Assembly (NCBI RefSeq): GCF_019669985.1
Contig: NZ_AP019782.1
Span: 922,501-986,500, forward strand
DNA: 64,000 nt
Direction of reading: 5' to 3'
DNA from: Methylogaea oryzae
GTDB lineage: Bacteria; Pseudomonadota; Gammaproteobacteria; Methylococcales; Methylococcaceae
Positions within the stretch are counted from its first letter, which is position 1. Every line of letters starts with the position of its first letter. Position numbers and translations under genes: made by a program. This document shows positions 59,839 to 64,000 of this stretch, piece after piece. The notes beneath the pieces are model-generated. The model saw only the letters and a list, made by a program, of their open reading frames with translations. It searched no databases and was not told where the DNA came from.

Positions 59839-60807
59839 TTAGATGGTTGCGACGGCGTTCTTCAGCGTGATCTGGAACGCCGTAGTTGTGTTGACGCGAT
59901 AGGCCTTGAACGACAGCGTAATCAGGATGCCCTTCGGCCCCTGGATGCCGGGGCTTTTGCGCTGGTAGTCCAGGTTCTGCACGAAGAACTCGATGCTTTC
60001 GTTGCCGGCGGAGCCGTCCGCCGTACCGCGGCTTAAGGTGATCTTGAGGCTGGACGCCGTGCGGTTGATGGCCTTGTTCAGCAGCGTGGGGTCTTCGAAC
60101 AACGCCGTGATTTCGCCCGTCACCGTGCTGAACTGCTCCGGCAACGCGCGCCGTTTCCCTTGGCCGCCGACGACGTAGACGGACTCGTCCAGGCCGTTGT
60201 CCAGATTGATCTTGGCCGCCGTCACCACGGCGATGGCCGCGCCGCCTTCCTGAATGCTGGCCTCGAACGCGGAAAACGAGGTGTGTCCGTAATCGGTAAT
60301 GGAGGCGTCCAACGGCGCGGAGGCCAGCGTGGAGCTGGCGCCGACGATGGCGAACTGGGCCTTGGGGAAACCCTCGGATGGCAAATCCAGCGCGAGACTC
60401 TTGACGCGGCAACCGTTGAATTTCTCATAACGGCCGGTGCCGGAGATGTTCGCGCCGAAATCCTTTTCCAGCGTCATCCCCACCGGCAGATCGCCCAGGG
60501 TGATGGTGTGCACATACGGCCCGGTGCCGGTGGTGGTGTGCTGCCCGAGTGCATGCTTGAGCAGCGTGCCGATGCTCTCCGCGCCGATTTCCATATCCAC
60601 GTTGCCGCTCACCGTGATATTGCCCTGCACGGGCCGGGCGCGTTCGCGCAATCCGGTGATCGTCTCCGAATCCATCAGGTTCTGATCGGACGACAAGTCC
60701 GCGCTGACGAAATACAGTTTTTTGCCGTCCGGCGTACCGGGATCGGTGCCGTAGGTGGTTTCCTCGAACAGCGTGAGGGCCGCTTGCGAGCCGCGTGCCT
60801 GGGGCAT
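59839..60807 (-). CDS. Phage tail tube protein
   Basis: A 322-residue protein: MPQARGSQAALTLFEETTYGTDPGTPDGKKLYFVSADLSSDQNLMDSETITG is the beta-rich start of tail tube proteins of Mu-like siphophages. SGNVDMEIGAESIGTLLKHALG and the C-terminal ITLSFKAYRVNTTTAFQITLKNAV are family-like. AGGAG lies before ATG 60807. It is the first gene of the tail operon, after the terminator at 60902-60930. Confidence 0.85.
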   Translation of the reverse strand: MPQARGSQAALTLFEETTYGTDPGTPDGKKLYFVSADLSSDQNLMDSETITGLRERARPVQGNITVSGNVDMEIGAESIGTLLKHALGQHTTTGTGPYVHTITLGDLPVGMTLEKDFGANISGTGRYEKFNGCRVKSLALDLPSEGFPKAQFAIVGASSTLASAPLDASITDYGHTSFSAFEASIQEGGAAIAVVTAAKINLDNGLDESVYVVGGQGKRRALPEQFSTVTGEITALFEDPTLLNKAINRTASSLKITLSRGTADGSAGNESIEFFVQNLDYQRKSPGIQGPKGILITLSFKAYRVNTTTAFQITLKNAVATI

Positions 60808-60901
60808 GGGAGAACTCCTAAACCGGCGAGGGATTCGCCTTTGCCGACAGTTTAGGGAGGGGCTATGCGACGGTTAACCCGGACGGCGTTCCGGTGTTAC
60901 C

Positions 60902-60930
60902 AAAAAAGAAAGCCCCCGCGAGTGGGGGGC
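60902..60930 (-). terminator. Terminator between phage head and tail operons
   Basis: On the minus strand, GCCCCC / GGGGGC with a 7-nt loop is followed by TTTCTTTTTT. It lies after the gene at 60997. Downstream, TTAACC and TAAACT 17 bp apart on the minus strand are a weak candidate promoter for the tail genes. Confidence 0.75.
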
Positions 60931-60996
60931 GAGTTCGGCTGCTTCGGAGAGAGAGCGCGACCGGTCCTTCCGTGGCGTAGGCGTCATGGGGTAATG

Positions 60997-61236
60997 CTAT
61001 TCGCCGCCGGCGGGATCGCCGCTCGACGGCAGGTCGGACATACTGGCCTCTTCGCTATGCTCGTCGGGCACAGCGGGCGGTGGCTCAACTTCCACAAACC
61101 CTTTGCAGTCGATCAGCCGCGCTCCTTCGGCTGCGTCCACCTCGTATACCTGGCCGGCCCGATAGGTGCCGCAGGCAATGACGCCAGGGGCGTCCAAGCG
61201 GACGAAACGGGTTTGCTGGGTGTCTTTTTTAGCCAC
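60997..61236 (-). CDS. Small phage protein before the tail operon
   Basis: A 79-residue acidic protein (AKKDTQQTRFVRLDAPGVIACGTYRAGQVYEVDAAEGARLIDCKGFVEVE). The beta-strand pattern with Y-x-A-G-x-V-Y-x-V-D-x-x-x-A-x-x-L-I resembles small head-tail proteins of Mu-like phages. GTG 61236 is used, with AGGGAG upstream on the minus strand; it overlaps the gp37-like gene by 8 bp. Confidence 0.6.
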   Translation of the reverse strand: MAKKDTQQTRFVRLDAPGVIACGTYRAGQVYEVDAAEGARLIDCKGFVEVEPPPAVPDEHSEEASMSDLPSSGDPAGGE

Positions 61237-61660
61237 TGATGGCTCCCTTGATGGAATGGTTGGTTTTGTACTCGTCGGCCCACAGCAGCCATCCGTCGCC
61301 GGCATGGACCAATTGACCGCCCGCATAGGTCAGCGGGTCATAGCCCGCCGCCGGTCGCCAGCCCAGCAACGCCGGATCGACCGACGCGCGCAGGGAGTCC
61401 AGTGCAGCCAGGCCGGCGGCGCCCGTAGCGTCCGCCACATTGCGCACCGCCACCAGCACCGAGAAGCGGGATTCCACATCCTGCTTGATCTGGCCAATGG
61501 TTTCGTTGTTGCCCGCCTTTTCCCTCGGCGCCAACAGCCAAGCGCTGTGCGAGACTTTCGCGTCCTGTATGGCGGCGGGGAGACTGGCGGCCACGGCGAC
61601 GCGATTTTGCAGGGACGGTACTTGCGACTTGAGGCGACTGACGATGGGGGCGAGTTGCAT
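61229..61660 (-). CDS. Mu gp37-like / tail terminator-like protein
   Basis: A 143-residue protein (MQLAPIVSRLKSQVPSLQNRVAVAASLPAAIQDAKVSHSAWLLAPREKAG...). Sequence and position (between gp36-like and tail genes) match Mu gp37-type proteins, with ESRFSVLVAVRN as the central strand. It likely caps the tail tube. Confidence 0.72.
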   Translation of the reverse strand: MQLAPIVSRLKSQVPSLQNRVAVAASLPAAIQDAKVSHSAWLLAPREKAGNNETIGQIKQDVESRFSVLVAVRNVADATGAAGLAALDSLRASVDPALLGWRPAAGYDPLTYAGGQLVHAGDGWLLWADEYKTNHSIKGAISG

Positions 61661-61664
61661 AGCC

Positions 61665-62072
61665 TTACCGCTTGTCCCGACTGAAAACGCTGCCGGCGGA
61701 CTCGATCTGCGCCGTATTGGCGACGGTCGGCGCGCTGGCGCCGTCCGTGCCCAGGCTCAGCTCGCCCTTGGCAATGCTGCGCAGCATCGCCACAGCGTCG
61801 TCATAGCGTTTGGTTACCTGCTCGGCCGCCGCCTGGTCGTACAGTCGATAGCGGGCGATGTCGCAGGCGATGCGCACCAACACCGACGGCACGCTGGCCA
61901 GCGGCAACTGATAGCGCCCGGACAGGTAGCCGTCGATTTCGGCCGCCGCATCGCCGATGGCCTGGCCGAGCACGGTGTCGTCGATGATGCCCAGGCTGGC
62001 CCGGTCGGTGAGCTGGATCAGCTCGGCCTCACCGTAGCGGTCGATCAGGTCTTGCTTGACGGCGTAGGCCAC
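61665..62072 (-). CDS. Mu gp36-like protein (DUF1320)
   Basis: A 135-residue protein: MAYAVKQDLIDRYGEAELIQLTDR is the DUF1320 start, followed by AIGDAAAEIDGYLSGRYQLPLASVPSVLVRIACDIARYRLYD, a near-consensus stretch. It is a head-tail connector-like protein in Mu-type heads. Confidence 0.9.
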   Translation of the reverse strand: MAYAVKQDLIDRYGEAELIQLTDRASLGIIDDTVLGQAIGDAAAEIDGYLSGRYQLPLASVPSVLVRIACDIARYRLYDQAAAEQVTKRYDDAVAMLRSIAKGELSLGTDGASAPTVANTAQIESAGSVFSRDKR

Positions 62073-62075
62073 GGC

Positions 62076-62291
62076 TTAGACCTCGGCAGCGATTTCGATA
62101 TCTTCCACCACCAACATCGGTTCGGCCCTGAGCGCGGCGATCTCTTCCTTGCTGAAGTTGGCGGCGGGCAGTTCGATGGGCGCGGTTGACCAGTTCCAGC
62201 CGGCGCGGCGGAAGCCTTCCCGCTTGGCGGTGACGCGCAGGCCGGGAGCTTTTTCGGCGGCCTTGGGTTTGGGGTCTTTCTGTTCTGCCAT
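62076..62291 (-). CDS. HI1506/FluMu-like small head protein
   Basis: A 71-residue protein: LRVTAKREGFRRAGWNWSTAPIELPAANFSKEEIAALRAEPMLVVEDIE matches the HI1506 or Mu-like FluMu N-terminal family, found between the major head and gp36 genes. It has a Lys/Pro-rich head. Spacing to the gp36-like gene is 3 bp. Confidence 0.82.
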   Translation of the reverse strand: MAEQKDPKPKAAEKAPGLRVTAKREGFRRAGWNWSTAPIELPAANFSKEEIAALRAEPMLVVEDIEIAAEV

Positions 62292-62363
62292 GATCGTGTC
62301 CTGTGGGTTCGTGCTTACCCGGCGCGGATCAGCGCGCCAGGCCTGCCTATCGTCGAAGGGTTA

Positions 62364-63404
62364 TTAGGTCGTGCCGTCGGAACCGAAGGCCAGCTGCCAG
62401 AAGCCGTATCCGCCAGCCGCGCGGGCCTCGGCGCCGAACTTGAACATCTTGCGGGTGAACACGTCGTCGGCTTGCGGGTCGGTCTGCTGCACGAATACCG
62501 GCGCCTTGCGCTCCTGGTACAAGAAGGGCTTCACCGGTTTGGTGGTATCCAACAGGAACCAGGCGGTGTCGGAACTCAGACGAGCGTCCACCACTACGGT
62601 GGCCGTTCCCTTGTAGGGGTTCGGCTTGCCGTCTTCCAGGCGGTCCACGGTCATCAGGGCGTTGGCGGTGTCTTCCAGAGCGGGCGGGACCAACAGAATG
62701 TTGGGCGTGATGTTCAGCGGGCGGCCTTCGTCGTCCTTGAACTTCTTCATGGCCGTGCGATAGGCGCCATAGCTGGCCTGGGCCGCCGCCAGGGTGGCCG
62801 CGCTCAGCGCCTTGGTGCCCTTGTTGGCGACGCTGGCCCCGGCTACCAGATGATCGGTATCGAAGAAGTATTGACCGTCGAAGCAGGGCGACGTAAAGCC
62901 GTTGTTGACCAAGTCGAAGACGATCTCGTCCGGCAGCTGGGCGGCGGAGAAGCCGGCCATCTGCGCCTGGGGACCGTAAATCCCCAAGTTGTCGTCCTCC
63001 ATATCGTTGCGGTTGACCTCGACGGTGGCCTCCCAGTCGTCGTTGACGATGGTATAGGTGAAGCCCGCCAGGGATTTGATGGCCTTTTCGCCGATCCACT
63101 TGCGCATCCTCGGGAAGGTGGACAGCCACTTGTAATCGTTCTGGCCGGAGGTAGACGGCACCTTCATGGCGATCTTCTGCCACTGGCCGGTCGTCGCGCT
63201 GAACGCGTTGTTGAACGTCGTCTTGAGGCTGATGAACAGGGTGTTCAGGTTATCCCGGTTCACGATCAGCCCGGCCAGGGCTATGTTGGGGGCGATCAGT
63301 TCGCCCGAATCCGGCGACATGTGCCAGTCGGGGACGGCGCCGAAGCCAGCGATGGCGAAAAGGCTGGCGGCGAAGAGTAGCAGCAGCGTGACGGACTTCT
63401 TCAT
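62364..63404 (-). CDS. Mu gpT-like major capsid protein with signal-like N-terminus
   Basis: A 346-residue major head subunit. From residue about 46 it matches gpT: LIVNRDNLNTLFISLKTTFNNAFSATTGQWQKIAMKVPS, WLSTFPRMRKWIGEKAIKSLAGFTYTIVNDDWEATVEVNRNDMEDDNLGIYGPQAQM, PDEIVFDLVNNGFTSPCFDGQYFFDTDH. The first 45 residues (MKKSVTLLLLFAASLFAIAGFGAVPDWHMSP...) form a signal-peptide-like extension, which is odd for a capsid protein. An internal start at GTG near residue 48 is possible but I see no ribosome site there. Confidence 0.9.
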   Translation of the reverse strand: MKKSVTLLLLFAASLFAIAGFGAVPDWHMSPDSGELIAPNIALAGLIVNRDNLNTLFISLKTTFNNAFSATTGQWQKIAMKVPSTSGQNDYKWLSTFPRMRKWIGEKAIKSLAGFTYTIVNDDWEATVEVNRNDMEDDNLGIYGPQAQMAGFSAAQLPDEIVFDLVNNGFTSPCFDGQYFFDTDHLVAGASVANKGTKALSAATLAAAQASYGAYRTAMKKFKDDEGRPLNITPNILLVPPALEDTANALMTVDRLEDGKPNPYKGTATVVVDARLSSDTAWFLLDTTKPVKPFLYQERKAPVFVQQTDPQADDVFTRKMFKFGAEARAAGGYGFWQLAFGSDGTT

Positions 63405-63445
63405 GGTGTGATCCTGTTTAGGAGGTTGATCTTGGCCGGGTCTGT

Positions 63446-63844
63446 TTAGTAAACCCAGACGCCGTCGCTATCCACGCCGACCACGATGCCGGCGGCGGAG
63501 CGCGTGTTGGTGCCGTTGGTGGCGGCCACGGTCTGGTCGTCGACGATGTAGCAGGTCTTGCCCAGGCTGGCCTGGGTGACGGCGTCGGCGCCGGAGTTCA
63601 GCCACTTGAACGCCTTGCGGCGGCGGACTTTCACGGTCTTGGCACCGTCGGCGCCGGTGTTGTTGACGTTCTCCTCGGCACGGCCCAGGTAGGTCAGCGT
63701 GGTGGAGGTGGCGCCGGGGGTGGCGTAGCCGGTGGCATTGGCGGCCACCAGGGCGCCGGCGTAGATGTGGACGGCGGTGGCGACGGGAACCTGGATCAGT
63801 TCGCCGTCCTTCATGGGGGTGTCGCGGTCGGCTGCAAGTGCCAT
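63446..63844 (-). CDS. Capsid decoration-like protein
   Basis: A 132-residue protein (MALAADRDTPMKDGELIQVPVATAVHIYAGALVAANATGYATPGATSTTLTYLGRAEENVNNTG...). The GALV-x-x-N-x-x-GYA-x-P-G motif and GRAEENVNN are those of DUF2190-like or Mu-type head decoration proteins. It sits just upstream of gpT, as expected. Confidence 0.8.
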   Translation of the reverse strand: MALAADRDTPMKDGELIQVPVATAVHIYAGALVAANATGYATPGATSTTLTYLGRAEENVNNTGADGAKTVKVRRRKAFKWLNSGADAVTQASLGKTCYIVDDQTVAATNGTNTRSAAGIVVGVDSDGVWVY

Positions 63845-63876
63845 GGGATTCTCCCTAAGTGGTTAACGCGATGGGG

Positions 63877-64000
63877 TTAAGCCTGGGCGGCCAGGGTTGC
63901 CTGGTAGTCCTCGGCGGAGATACCCAGCTGGGAACAAATCGCCAGCTGGTCGGCGCTCAGCGCGTCGGCCTTGCCTTCGGGCGGCTTGCCGCCGGTTTGC
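63877..64000 (-). CDS. Mu I-like phage protease/scaffold, C-terminal end (partial)
   Basis: Only the last 40 codons are inside the window; the frame runs off the right edge and stops at TAA 63879-63877. ALSADQLAICSQLGISAEDYQATLAAQA is the usual ending of Mu gpI-type proteases (L-x-x-x-Q-L-x-x-C-x-x-L-G-I-S). Position before the decoration protein agrees. Confidence 0.65.
   Translation of the reverse strand, partial: QTGGKPPEGKADALSADQLAICSQLGISAEDYQATLAAQA

Larger units (their letters stand above)
49786..64000 (-). mobile_element. Mu-like prophage with long-tail (siphophage) module, right part
   Basis: From the right edge down to about 49.79 kb every gene is phage and on the minus strand: I-like protein, decoration protein, gpT-type capsid, HI1506-like, gp36-like, gp37-like, then tail tube, chaperone, 1572-residue tape measure, tip proteins, collar fibre and fibre assembly. 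Mu-type heads on lambda-type tails are known from transposable siphophages such as D3112 and B3. The left limit is set tentatively at TGT 49786, because transposable phage ends usually begin 5'-TG; this is inference. No transposase, repressor, lysis or portal gene is inside the window. The ORFs seen are all intact, so it may be functional. Confidence 0.85.

Overview
The window is GC-rich, densely coded bacterial chromosome. The housekeeping genes (uvrB, aspC-type aminotransferase, lgt, tsaB, yciO, scpA-scpB-rluB, cydAB, tRNA-Lys) fit a gammaproteobacterium. A methanotroph-like member of the Methylococcales is possible, given several copper-flavoured periplasmic genes and an fsa-type aldolase, but no methane-oxidation gene is visible, so this is a guess.

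Layout. 1-7.5 kb is a type I secretion locus: the end of an ABC exporter, an HlyD adaptor, a TolC-like outer-membrane protein, a LuxR-type regulator and a 964-residue secreted VCBS-repeat protein with near-identical 312-bp repeats. 7.7-11.3 kb is a tight four-gene operon: a CMP-nonulosonate-type cytidylyltransferase, a 58-residue unknown, an MptE-like DUF115 protein and a B12-type radical SAM enzyme; it looks like a surface-glycan modification set. 11.5-15.6 kb carries an aminotransferase, a DUF3782-like protein and uvrB. 15.6-17.2 kb is a patch of palindromic repeats and lower-GC small genes, including a putative AbiC-type phage-defence membrane protein. 17.6-33.6 kb is mixed: a secreted PD40 propeller protein, fsa, an NlpE-like protein, a RiPP-maturation-type radical SAM protein with no visible precursor, a Met-rich periplasmic protein, an HDOD-GAF-GGDEF signalling protein with an M14 peptidase and a hydrolase, a PhoD-like phosphatase, a multicopper oxidase, an NTF2-like protein and a GNAT acetyltransferase.

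34.3-49.7 kb: cydAB (short-Q-loop type), a tandem-domain SagB-type oxidoreductase, lgt, an ASCH protein, tsaB and yciO. Then comes a compact four-gene TelA operon with three partners I cannot name, followed by an M50 peptidase, scpA, scpB, rluB, a lipoprotein and tRNA-Lys(CTT) with its own promoter and terminator.

From about 49.79 kb to the right edge the window is a prophage read on the minus strand. It has Mu-type head genes (I-like C-terminus, decoration protein, gpT capsid, HI1506/FluMu-like, gp36-like, gp37-like) joined to a lambda-like long-tail module (tail tube, G/GT-type chaperone with a canonical A AAA AAC frameshift site, tape measure, hub/tip proteins, collar fibre, fibre assembly). 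This mosaic is typical of transposable siphophages. Near its outer end are paired 16-bp repeats that could be transposase sites. The rest of the phage, including any transposase or integrase, lies beyond the window.

The most rewarding items are the frameshift site in the tail chaperone, the TelA operon, the glycan/radical-SAM operon with its 58-residue member, and the orphan RiPP radical SAM enzyme.
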